The notes below the pieces were generated by a model. That model did not search any database. It was not told the origin of the DNA and worked only from the letters and a program-made list of their open reading frames with translations. 64,000 nt of DNA from positions 1 to 64,000 of the forward strand of contig NZ_JAUSBX010000058.1 in assembly GCF_030651835.1 (NCBI RefSeq), read 5' to 3'. Numbering within the stretch: the first letter of the stretch is position 1; the number at the start of each line of letters is the position of its first letter. This DNA is from Methylicorpusculum sp. Lineage in GTDB: Bacteria > Pseudomonadota > Gammaproteobacteria > Methylococcales > Methylomonadaceae. The position numbers and the translations under genes were made by a program. Shown one piece after another: positions 43,727 through 51,360 of this stretch.

Positions 43727-44817
43727 AGGTAGGTATCTTTGGTGCCGGCCAGTTGGCCAGAATGCTGGCCTTGGCAGGTAAACCTTTAGGCTTGGAGTTT
43801 TTATTTCTGGATCCTGCCTCAGAAGCCTGCGCGGCAGAAGTCGGTACCCATCTGCAAGGTGCTTATACTGATCATGTCTTATTGATGCAGATGGCTGAGC
43901 AATGCGACGTGATCACTTATGAATTTGAGAACGTACCGGCTGAGACGATTGATTTTATTTCGGCGCATGCAACTGTTTATCCGGCTCCCAAAGCCCTGGC
44001 TATCGGCCAGGACAGGCTGATAGAGAAGAATTTTTTGCGTGATCTGGACATCCCGACGGCGCCATTTGCCGCCGTGGACAGTTTGAGCGATTTGAAAAAT
44101 GCGGCTGCAAAAATTGGCTACCCTGCAATACTGAAAACTCGCCGTCTAGGGTACGACGGCAAGGGTCAGGTCCTGTTGCGTTCACCGTCAGATCTGGCTA
44201 CGGGTTGGGGTGAACTTATGGGGGCGTCCTGTATATTGGAAGGCTTTGTTCCGTTCCGCAGGGAAGTCTCCATCATCGCTGTCCGAAGTGTTTCAGGTGA
44301 AATAGCCTACTATCCGTTATCTGAAAATCATCATAAAGGTGGAATTTTAAGAGTCGCCAAATGCTCTGAAAATGACCCATTGCAACAGCAAGCAGAGTCG
44401 ATTGCGACCCGAGTGCTTTCTGGTCTGGATTATGTCGGTGTCATTGCGGTCGAATTGTTTGATGTTGATAGTCATCTTGTTGCTAATGAATTTGCGCCGC
44501 GCGTACATAATTCAGGTCACTGGACTATTGAAGGCGCGGAAACCAGTCAGTTTGAAAATCATCTCAGAGCGATTTTAGCAATGCCTCTGGGCAGGACATC
44601 CCCGGTGGGTTATTCAGCCATGCAGAATTTTATAGGCGGAATGCCTTCTCTAAGAGAATTGCTGAGCTTATCTGATGTTCATCCTCACTTTTATAACAAG
44701 GCGCCTAGAAAGGGCAGGAAAGTGGCACATGCCACTGTCCGTGCGCACAGTCCGGAGCAGTTGTCGGGGCGCATGGCGCATTTGGCAAAATTAGCCAGCC
44801 TCACCGATGATTCCTGA
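43723..44817 (+). CDS. purK: N5-carboxyaminoimidazole ribonucleotide synthase
   Basis: PurK uses ATP and bicarbonate to make N5-CAIR, the substrate of PurE. The 364-residue ATP-grasp protein starts with [14 protein letters not shown], has [14 protein letters not shown] (ATP lysine and loop), [14 protein letters not shown] and the metal-binding [18 protein letters not shown]. Overlap with purE ensures joint translation. No other pur genes are adjacent; purN is 13 kb away. Confidence 0.96.
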   Translation: MKVGIFGAGQLARMLALAGKPLGLEFLFLDPASEACAAEVGTHLQGAYTDHVLLMQMAEQCDVITYEFENVPAETIDFISAHATVYPAPKALAIGQDRLIEKNFLRDLDIPTAPFAAVDSLSDLKNAAAKIGYPAILKTRRLGYDGKGQVLLRSPSDLATGWGELMGASCILEGFVPFRREVSIIAVRSVSGEIAYYPLSENHHKGGILRVAKCSENDPLQQQAESIATRVLSGLDYVGVIAVELFDVDSHLVANEFAPRVHNSGHWTIEGAETSQFENHLRAILAMPLGRTSPVGYSAMQNFIGGMPSLRELLSLSDVHPHFYNKAPRKGRKVAHATVRAHSPEQLSGRMAHLAKLASLTDDS

Positions 44818-44986
44818 TGGATGCGGCTGTTTAAGAATCACTTTTTAAAAATCAGTAATCAAGCAACTGGTGAGGTTTACCCGGTTAATATTTTTTTGCT
44901 TTATAGGCATGGATCGCTCCAATTAATCAGCAAGACCTGCTATTAGAGGTCCGCATGACTGTTTTAACTTTTTGAAAGATTGAATT

Positions 44987-45742
44987 ATGACTTATTGTAT
45001 CGCCGCCTCATTAAATGAAGGGCTTGTTCTTGTCTCTGACTCAAGAACCAACGCTGGAATCGATAACGTCAGTACCTATGGAAAAATGCATGCATTTGAA
45101 ACATCCGAAGATAGGACGATCGTCTTGTTGAGTGCGGGCAATTTAGCGACGACTCAAGCTGTTTTGGAGCAGCTCAAGCGAGATAAAATCAAAGACGCAA
45201 AAATAAATATCAATACAGTGGATTATCTGTCTGAAGCGGCCCAGTATCTCGGTCAGGTCAGTCTTGAAAAACAAAAACAACATATGGATGCAGAAGGGCA
45301 GTCCGCATTCAATCCTTCAGCGACATTTATTCTTGCGGGGCAAATCGGTGATGAGCCGCCCGCCGCTTATATGATTTATGCTGAGGGCAATAATATTACC
45401 ACCTCGGCACATACGCCTTTCTTGCAGATAGGCGAAACAAAATACGGCAAGCCGGTATTGGACCGTTTTTTAAAGCCTGACAGCGATCTGGACGAGGCGG
45501 CTCTCTGTTGTCTGGTATCTATGGATTCTACTATTCGTAGTAATGTGAGTGTGGGTCCGCCCATAGAAATGGTTATTTATCGAAAGGACAGTTACAAGCT
45601 CGACGAATACTATTGCTTTGAGGCGGAAAACGCATATATGTTGAATCTAAGAAAAAGCTGGGAAGCAACTTTGCGGGAAGCCTTTTCAAGACTGCCCTCA
45701 CTGGATAAAACAAAATCCAAGTCATTATTAGCTGATTTGTAA
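44987..45742 (+). CDS. Anbu (bacterial proteasome-homologue peptidase)
   Basis: This 251-residue protein belongs to the Ntn-hydrolase fold of 20S proteasome beta subunits. After removal of Met, Thr-2 would be the nucleophile (MTYCIAASLNEGLVLVSDSRTN). The SDSR aspartate and the downstream GNLATTQAVLEQL helix fit Anbu. Anbu assembles into a helical ring-like self-compartment; its substrates are not settled. Its usual neighbours, an alpha-E protein and a circularly permuted ATP-grasp protein, follow on the opposite strand. The transglutaminase-like partner often seen is absent here. Confidence 0.9.
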   Translation: MTYCIAASLNEGLVLVSDSRTNAGIDNVSTYGKMHAFETSEDRTIVLLSAGNLATTQAVLEQLKRDKIKDAKININTVDYLSEAAQYLGQVSLEKQKQHMDAEGQSAFNPSATFILAGQIGDEPPAAYMIYAEGNNITTSAHTPFLQIGETKYGKPVLDRFLKPDSDLDEAALCCLVSMDSTIRSNVSVGPPIEMVIYRKDSYKLDEYYCFEAENAYMLNLRKSWEATLREAFSRLPSLDKTKSKSLLADL

Positions 45743-45779
45743 TGGATTATTAAGGATAGGATCGATAGACAGTATTGTC

Positions 45780-45833
45780 GGAGCGGGCCATGCCCGCGAG
45801 TTAACCTCATTGGTCGCGGGCATGGCCCGCTCC
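45780..45833. repeat. Perfect 20-bp inverted repeat (hairpin) between convergent genes
   Basis: GGAGCGGGCCATGCCCGCGA (45780-45799) is the exact complement of the segment at 45814-45833, separated by 14 bases. It lies between the Anbu gene and the alpha-E gene, which converge. It may be a bidirectional terminator or a dispersed REP-like unit; flanking T tracts are weak. Confidence 0.75.
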
Positions 45834-45892
45834 TAGAAAATACGCTTATCTTAGTGGCATTATATTCCGTTTATGCCTTATTCAATTAGTTC

Positions 45893-46873
45893 CTAAGCTG
45901 GGTTTTGCTCTTCTGTCTTGGAGGAAGATTGATATTGATCCTGCGTACTGTTTAGAAACCAGTGTTTTGCAATCTGTGCGTGTAAAACACCCAGTCTCGA
46001 TTGCAAATGATCCAGTATTACGCGTAGCTGTGTTTGAGTGGTTTGTCGCGTATCAATTGATTTGACGTAATCTTGGAGTTCAGCCAATTTTTCAGGCAAC
46101 TGATTGTGATTGGGTAGCGATTGTATAGCGTCAGCCATTTCAAAAAGACAGCAATTGACCGAGCGGGGCAGGGCTTCGTCCAAAAGCAGATAATTAAGCA
46201 CGTCATCATCCTTGATTCTACTTCTTACGTGCCGGCGATACATCAGTAGGGCGTTTAGGGATTGCAGGATATTCATCCAGAGTATGTTCTCGTACTGTCG
46301 CGCGCTAGGGCTTCTGGCCTCTGATAACAATATTGAACCCAATTCAAGTATGCGTGTGGTCATGTCGGCCCGCTCAATATTTCTGCCGAGTCTGATGAAT
46401 CGGTAAGCGTTGTCGTGGCTCATGTAGCCCGATAACAGCCCGTTAAAGCGTTGGCAGCCCTCTAAAATCTCATTTAAAAAAAGCACCCGGCTTCTGCGGT
46501 TGGTTATTGCATCGATTTGTTTATTGCTGTAAAGGTAAAGCTCGTTAACCTGCCTCCAGGCTTCATCCGGCATCAGTTCACGAGAGGTGCGGATATTTTC
46601 GCGGGCAAAACTCAAAGAGGATAACAGGGAGCCTGGGTGTGTCGTGTCGGTTAATAAGAAACGCGTTACGTTTCTTTCCTGGGTTGAACTGTATCGAGAA
46701 TAGAATGCGTCTTTGCAACCATTAATTTGAATTAAATGCTGCCAGCCCATTTCTACATCTTTGGGTAAGTCCATCAGTAAATTCATGTGTACGTTAACTT
46801 GGCGAGCGATATTCTCAGTCCTCTCCAAATAACGAGCCAGCCAATATAAGCGCTCTGCAGAACGAGAAAGCAT
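45893..46873 (-). CDS. Alpha-E domain protein (DUF403)
   Basis: This 326-residue all-helical protein opens with MLSRSAERLYWLARYLERTENIARQV, the signature of the alpha-E family. Further family helices include FARENIRTSRELMPDEAW and RFIRLGRNIERADMTTRILE. Its function is unclear, but it always travels with the circularly permuted ATP-grasp protein and often with Anbu, possibly in peptide tagging. Its ATG shares one base with the stop of the upstream ATP-grasp gene (TGATG). The C-terminal tail is polar and poorly conserved. Confidence 0.9.
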   Translation of the reverse strand: MLSRSAERLYWLARYLERTENIARQVNVHMNLLMDLPKDVEMGWQHLIQINGCKDAFYSRYSSTQERNVTRFLLTDTTHPGSLLSSLSFARENIRTSRELMPDEAWRQVNELYLYSNKQIDAITNRRSRVLFLNEILEGCQRFNGLLSGYMSHDNAYRFIRLGRNIERADMTTRILELGSILLSEARSPSARQYENILWMNILQSLNALLMYRRHVRSRIKDDDVLNYLLLDEALPRSVNCCLFEMADAIQSLPNHNQLPEKLAELQDYVKSIDTRQTTQTQLRVILDHLQSRLGVLHAQIAKHWFLNSTQDQYQSSSKTEEQNPA

Positions 46874-48324
46874 CAGTTTGTCTCCATGTTGATTATCCAG
46901 GTATCTTTACTGCCGCCACCCTGAGAAGAATTGACGACTAATGAGCCTTTCTTCAAAGCGACACGAGTCAGGCCTCCGGCTGTAACGAAAGTGTTTTCTC
47001 CCTGGAGAATAAAAGGCCGCAGGTCAATATGTCGAGGTTCAAGCTTATTTTTGCACAAAGTTGGCGATGTCGATATAGCTAACGTTGGCTGGGCAATGTA
47101 GTTTCTGGGATTGCCTATCACTACTTTTCTAAAGGCCTCTACTTCCTTGGCTGTTGCATGAGGCCCTACCAGCATGCCATAACCTCCTGATTCATTGGCG
47201 GGTTTGACCACGAGTTCTGCCAAGTGTTTGAGCACATAATCCAGATGATCCGGATTGCTGCATAAATAGGTTTCCACATTAGGCAGTATGGGTTCTTCAT
47301 TAAGATAATAACGAATCATTTCAGGAACGTAGGCATAGACCACCTTGTCGTCAGCCACTCCGGCTCCCGGTGCATTGGCCAGTGCGACATTACCCGCTTT
47401 CCAGGCGCGCATCAGGCCCGGTACGCCAAGGATGGAGTCTTTGCGGAAAACTTCGGGATCTAAAAAGTCATCATCAATACGCCGGTAAATAACATCCACC
47501 TTTTCGTGACCTTCAATGGTGCGCATGTAGACACAATCGTCATCATCGACTATCAAATCGCTGCCTTCAACCAATTGAGCGCCCATTTGTTGAGCAAGGT
47601 AGGCGTGTTCAAAATAAGCCGAGTTATAAATGCCGGGTGTCAGTACCGCAATTTGAGGCTTACCATTGGGATTAGGGGCGATTGAGCAAAGCATTTCGTG
47701 CAATTGCGTCGGGTAATCATCGATAGGAAGAATCTCAATGTCTTGAAGTAATTCGGGGAATACGCGTTTGGTGATGATCCTGTTTTCAAGCATGTAGGAT
47801 ACACCGGACGGTACTCTCAGATTATCTTCCAGGACATACATGACGCCATTTTTGTCGCGCACCAAATCGGTGCCGCATATGTTTGCCCAGACGTTATGTT
47901 TAGGCTTTATACCGACGCACTCTTTTCTAAAGTTTTTAGAGCTGCTTATAATTTCCTGAGGTATCAGGTTTTCCTTAATGAATGTTTGCTGATCGTAAAC
48001 ATCGCTGATAAAGCAGTTTAACGCGGTCAGTCTTTGTTTAAGGCCTTTGTTTATGATTTTCCATTCGCGCGCATCAATGATTCTGGGGATGATATCGAAC
48101 GGCCAGGCTCTATCTATATTACCTTCGTCGCTGTATACCGTGAAGGTAATGCCCATTTCGAGAATAGCGAGTTCGGCCGCTGTTTTTCGTTTGTCTATAT
48201 CTTCCCTGTTGAGGGTATTTAGATACTGACAAAGCGTATGGCTAACGGCTCGCGGTTGATATTCAGCAAACATCAGTTCGTCGTAGGCGTTATCGGTTTT
48301 ATAGTTTTCCCAGATACTAGACAT
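46873..48324 (-). CDS. Circularly permuted ATP-grasp protein (DUF404/DUF407)
   Basis: The 483-residue protein begins MSSIWENYKTDNAYDELM. It carries the core of the family: NVWANICGTDLVRDKNG, VLEDNLRVPSGVSYMLENR, VLTPGIYNSAYFEHAYLAQ and KPANESGGYGMLVGP, the ATP-grasp loop in permuted order. Such proteins are expected to form amide or peptide bonds, acting with alpha-E proteins. It is the first gene of the pair and probably has its own promoter within 48325-48833. The link to Anbu is by genomic context. Confidence 0.92.
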   Translation of the reverse strand: MSSIWENYKTDNAYDELMFAEYQPRAVSHTLCQYLNTLNREDIDKRKTAAELAILEMGITFTVYSDEGNIDRAWPFDIIPRIIDAREWKIINKGLKQRLTALNCFISDVYDQQTFIKENLIPQEIISSSKNFRKECVGIKPKHNVWANICGTDLVRDKNGVMYVLEDNLRVPSGVSYMLENRIITKRVFPELLQDIEILPIDDYPTQLHEMLCSIAPNPNGKPQIAVLTPGIYNSAYFEHAYLAQQMGAQLVEGSDLIVDDDDCVYMRTIEGHEKVDVIYRRIDDDFLDPEVFRKDSILGVPGLMRAWKAGNVALANAPGAGVADDKVVYAYVPEMIRYYLNEEPILPNVETYLCSNPDHLDYVLKHLAELVVKPANESGGYGMLVGPHATAKEVEAFRKVVIGNPRNYIAQPTLAISTSPTLCKNKLEPRHIDLRPFILQGENTFVTAGGLTRVALKKGSLVVNSSQGGGSKDTWIINMETN

Positions 48325-48515
48325 AGTGTCACTTTTTATTATGAGGTTATTTTCCTTTAACTAAGCATAAAAAATGCCAATCAGAGGTTTTGTTGTGCAG
48401 GGTAGTCGAATATCCTTTGCTGAAAAAAAGATTATGTTTTTGGATTTGATGGTTTTTTTCGTTTGAAAGGATGTTTATGATTTTGCTGGGAGATCTTAAA
48501 AAGGTTAACTTTTAA

Positions 48516-48722
48516 TTAAAAATGCTCTTGGAAAGTCAAGTATAACTCATGTTGTTTAAATGCTTTATCGTGGTGCGTTATCTGGCGTGGTATGTATAAA
48601 GTGGTGCAGAGCATGAGATGCAATTTCTCAGTCGGTTCGAATGGAGTTGCAGTCAGATCAGCCGTATAGCGATCAATCAATGTCTGTGCAGATGTTAATT
48701 TAATTGCCGGCTTCAAACACAA
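48516..48722 (-). pseudogene. Possible remnant of an outer-membrane protein gene
   Basis: A 68-codon frame ends in HELYLTFQEHF, with a terminal aromatic residue and alternating pattern like the last strands of outer-membrane barrels. TATPFEPTEKLHLML could be an earlier strand. No ribosome site and no signal sequence are seen. It could equally be chance. Confidence 0.2.
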
Positions 48723-48795
48723 TTAATAAGATCAAATCAAATGGGGGGATAATTCTAAAGAGAGGTATGTATCTTGGGCTGGCTTGAGGTGTGCT

Positions 48796-48825
48796 TAAAA
48801 ACCCCCCGTCGAAAGTCAACGGGGG
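48796..48825 (-). terminator. Rho-independent terminator of the small membrane protein gene
   Basis: CCCCCGT (48803-48809) pairs with ACGGGGG (48819-48825). On the minus strand it is followed by a run of T. It lies 8 bases after the stop of the small gene. Confidence 0.8.
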
Positions 48826-48833
48826 TCAAAAAC

Positions 48834-49025
48834 TTATTCTACAGCTGTATTTGAAGTTTTTCTTTTAGCGAAAGTTTTTTCAACTTCAGCTTTTTGGATT
48901 TGTATGGCGTCACTTGCTAAATGCTCGGTTTCTCTGCTTTTCAACACCAAAACAAGGACGACTGTCACGACAATGATTCCGCCGATCCATAACCAAAAGT
49001 TATCTTTTTCTTGTGCTTCTGCCAT
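48834..49025 (-). CDS. Small single-helix membrane protein
   Basis: This 63-residue product has GAGGAT before its ATG and a good terminator behind it, which together argue for a real gene. After a polar start (MAEAQEKDNFW) one transmembrane helix (LWIGGIIVVTVVLVLVLKS) is followed by a charged helical tail (AIQIQKAEVEKTFAKRK). No family is recognised. A monocistronic unit is likely, with hairpins in the 330 bases upstream. Confidence 0.65.
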   Translation of the reverse strand: MAEAQEKDNFWLWIGGIIVVTVVLVLVLKSRETEHLASDAIQIQKAEVEKTFAKRKTSNTAVE

Positions 49026-49083
49026 TTTAATATCCTCTTTGTTATTTTAATAATGATTTAAAGCCCCCTCTCCTCAAAGGGGA

Positions 49084-49109
49084 GTCCTTATAGTATTGTC
49101 TATAAGGAC
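49084..49109. repeat. 10-bp perfect inverted repeat upstream of the small membrane protein gene
   Basis: GTCCTTATAG (49084-49093) and CTATAAGGAC (49100-49109) are exact complements around TATTGT. It lies 59 bases before the start codon and could be a leader hairpin or operator. The rest of 49110-49284 shows nothing. Confidence 0.5.
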
Positions 49110-49284
49110 GCTGTCGATGTGAATATCTACGACAGGGCACTTTTTATCATGGTCGACTGTGTTGTGTCAAAACTATTGTGGGAATTTTAGTGAAAATGTA
49201 GGTCGACTGGTGGTTAAGATTAATTTAAGGCATTGAAACACAATGTTATTTATTATTATCGCGCAACTAAAAAAGAACAGGGCC

Positions 49285-49323
49285 GGCAATGTCTGATAAT
49301 TTTGGAAATTATCAGACATTGCC
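49285..49323. terminator. Perfect 18-bp stem with 3-base loop downstream of the Mn exporter gene
   Basis: GGCAATGTCTGATAATTT (49285-49302) is the exact complement of 49306-49323, with loop TGG. It is very long and perfect for an ordinary terminator. On the minus strand it is followed by GGCCCTGTTCTTTTTTAG, so it may end transcription of the UPF0016 gene. Confidence 0.6.
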
Positions 49324-49355
49324 TCTAGCTAAGGGCGTCTCTTTTGCGGGATTTT

Positions 49356-50003
49356 TTATAAAACGGCAAAGCTTAAATAAGCTTGATAGCCTGCCGCTAC
49401 AGCCAAAATTAGAAAAATACTTCCGCTGATACGGTGCAGTAACACTAAAGGTATTTTTTTCATAATCGTTCTGCCGGCAATAACCCCTAAGGCTGACGTA
49501 AAAGTTAGTGCGCAGGTGGCCCCCAGCCAGACTGCAAAGGGTTGTGATGTGCTGCTTAATGCGACAACGGCCAGCTGGGTTTTGTCCCCAAATTCAGCCA
49601 AAGTGATCAGTAAAAACGTGGTGAAAAAAATGCCATGTCCGCTTTTTTCCTTGATGTCTTCATCGTCCTCTTCTTCTTTTGACAGCAAGGCATGAATGCC
49701 AAAGACAGCAAACAAAATTGCCACCGTCGATGCAACAATATAGTCAGGCAGCCAGTTGGCGATTGCTGCGCCAAAAATAACCGCCAAGGTATTCAGTAAG
49801 GCAAATGCCGCAATGGCGCCGAAAATAATCGGAAATGACCGATGTCTTGCTGCCAGTGTCATGCAAACCAATTGGCTTTTATCGCCAATTTCAGCGGCTG
49901 CGATCAGTGTAAAACTGGTCAGTCCGGTCAAGGATAGTTCGGCAAAGTTGATGACCATAAAAGAGCTTGCCAGGTTTTGCAATGCTATTTGAGCGGTTTC
50001 CAT
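49356..50003 (-). CDS. UPF0016/TMEM165-GDT1 family manganese exporter (MneA-like)
   Basis: The 215-residue protein has two repeats of three helices. Each begins with the family motif: EIGDKSQL (about residue 38) and EFGDKTQLA (about 142). The acidic cytoplasmic loop between them (SKEEEDDEDIKEKSG) is typical. Members export manganese or exchange Ca/Mn for protons. It is followed upstream on the same strand by a ZIP transporter gene, so both act on divalent metals. No yybP-ykoY manganese riboswitch is seen in its leader. Confidence 0.9.
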   Translation of the reverse strand: METAQIALQNLASSFMVINFAELSLTGLTSFTLIAAAEIGDKSQLVCMTLAARHRSFPIIFGAIAAFALLNTLAVIFGAAIANWLPDYIVASTVAILFAVFGIHALLSKEEEDDEDIKEKSGHGIFFTTFLLITLAEFGDKTQLAVVALSSTSQPFAVWLGATCALTFTSALGVIAGRTIMKKIPLVLLHRISGSIFLILAVAAGYQAYLSFAVL

Positions 50004-50044
50004 AAAGGTTGATAGTGGACAGTTGAATGAATGAGGTTATTCAG

Positions 50045-50076
50045 CTCGTCGCTTGACGAGTAGCGACGAGTTTTTT
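50045..50076 (+). terminator. Rho-independent terminator, orientation opposite to nearby genes
   Basis: CTCGTCGCT (50045-50053) pairs with AGCGACGAG (50062-50070), followed by TTTTTT on the plus strand. Both neighbouring genes are on the minus strand, so it would end an unannotated plus-strand transcript antisense to the Mn exporter gene, or act as a simple hairpin. Confidence 0.55.
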
Positions 50077-50109
50077 CGGAATGGGGGTGTAGCGTTTAAT
50101 CGCTTGCAA

Positions 50110-51057
50110 TTAACCCAGAATATTATCCAGAGCCATCATAATGATAAAACCGATCATCAATGCAAAGGTCGCAAAACGCGAGCGTCCATTGGAATGTGTT
50201 TCAGGGATGATCTCTTCGCTGATAACAAACAGCATGGCGCCGGCAGCAAAGCCCATGGCAATAGGCAGTATAGGTGAAAATACGGTGACCATGGTTATCC
50301 CGAGTAAACCCCCGACAGGTTCAACCAGTCCTGTTGCTGTAGCTATCGCAACGGCTCGCCATTTGTTGTAACCCAGTCCTACCAGAGGCAGTGCAACGGC
50401 CAGTCCTTCAGGAAGATTCTGTAAGGCAATTGCCGTTGCTAATACGATACCGTTTTTCATGTCGCCCGAGCCAAAACTCACACCTACCGACATGCCCTCA
50501 GGAAAATTATGTATCGTAATGGCAATAATAAACAGCCAGATCTTTTTTAACGAAGTTAACTGGCTATTCATTGCCGCATCAAAATGGATATGCGGCAACT
50601 GGCGGTCTGCAATGTCAAGAAATAAAGCGCCTATGACCATGCCTAGCGCGACTACCCATAACCCATTGCCAGGCCAAATTTCGTTGCCATAGGCTATGCC
50701 GGGAACCAGTAACGAAAAAGCCGTAGCTGCCAGCATCACGCCGGCGGCGGCTCCCAGCATGCTGTTGAAGAGGTTTCTGGATATGTTGGTAAAAAATAAA
50801 GCAGGAATGGCGCCGACGCCTGTGGCAAGGCCTGCCAAAATGCTGGCGAGGAAGCCAATGACCACTATTTTTCCGAAAATCAGATAAAGCCCACTGAATA
50901 CGATGACTTGGGATGCCGCAAAAACTCCGGCTAAGGTCATCCATCTTTTGGGTGTAGGCATGTCCATGAGTTTTTTGTAATACTCGCTTTGTTGCGCTTT
51001 TTGTACTTGTGAGCCGTAAAATTGCTGAATTTTTGTGGCTATGGGTGGGGTGGTCAT
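50110..51057 (-). CDS. ZIP-family divalent metal transporter
   Basis: The start at ATG 51057 (AGGG 7 bases before) gives 315 residues; a TTG at 51099 extends it without support. After a soluble N-terminal helix (IQQFYGSQVQKAQQSEYYKKL) come about eight transmembrane segments. The metal-binding ZIP motif HNFPEGMSVGVSF is near the middle and ALQNLPEGLAVALPL follows. Members import zinc or iron, but some move metal both ways. It is divergent from a TonB-dependent receptor with a 303-base gap, so joint regulation by metal is possible; no clear Zur or Fur box is seen. Confidence 0.88.
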   Translation of the reverse strand: MTTPPIATKIQQFYGSQVQKAQQSEYYKKLMDMPTPKRWMTLAGVFAASQVIVFSGLYLIFGKIVVIGFLASILAGLATGVGAIPALFFTNISRNLFNSMLGAAAGVMLAATAFSLLVPGIAYGNEIWPGNGLWVVALGMVIGALFLDIADRQLPHIHFDAAMNSQLTSLKKIWLFIIAITIHNFPEGMSVGVSFGSGDMKNGIVLATAIALQNLPEGLAVALPLVGLGYNKWRAVAIATATGLVEPVGGLLGITMVTVFSPILPIAMGFAAGAMLFVISEEIIPETHSNGRSRFATFALMIGFIIMMALDNILG

Positions 51058-51360
51058 GGAAGTACCCTGGGCTAATGTATGAATGAAAACATGACTCAAG
51101 GAGATCGATTAACGCATTAAGTGCCTTGAGTTTTTTGGGTCAACGCTTCGAACTCTAGCCAGGTCTGTTGTATGCAAACAGATAATCACCTATCAGAGTG
51201 CCGCTCGTCGTGCATATTATAAACAATTAAGGCTGAATCACTTCGATTTCATGGGGGTATTCAATCAGGGTTTAGGAATATTTCCTTTTTTTTAAAGCCG
51301 ATGGTTATTTTTTAGTCATCCTCATATCATGGCCAACCAAATTTTCATGGGATAAAAGGA

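Larger units (their letters stand above)
48325..48833. other. Gene-poor stretch upstream of the ATP-grasp gene
   Basis: This 509-base stretch contains the probable promoter of the ATP-grasp gene, a possible gene remnant at 48516-48722, and the terminator of the small membrane protein gene near 48796. Nothing else is recognised. Confidence 0.4.

Noticed and set aside
50004-50109. Manganese riboswitch (yybP-ykoY) in front of the UPF0016 gene
   Set aside because: The conserved GGGGAGUAG-type core is not present in the leader.
51058-51360. Zur or Fur box between the ZIP gene and the TonB receptor gene
   Set aside because: Only loose AT-rich similarity near CATATTATAAAC; no convincing dyad.
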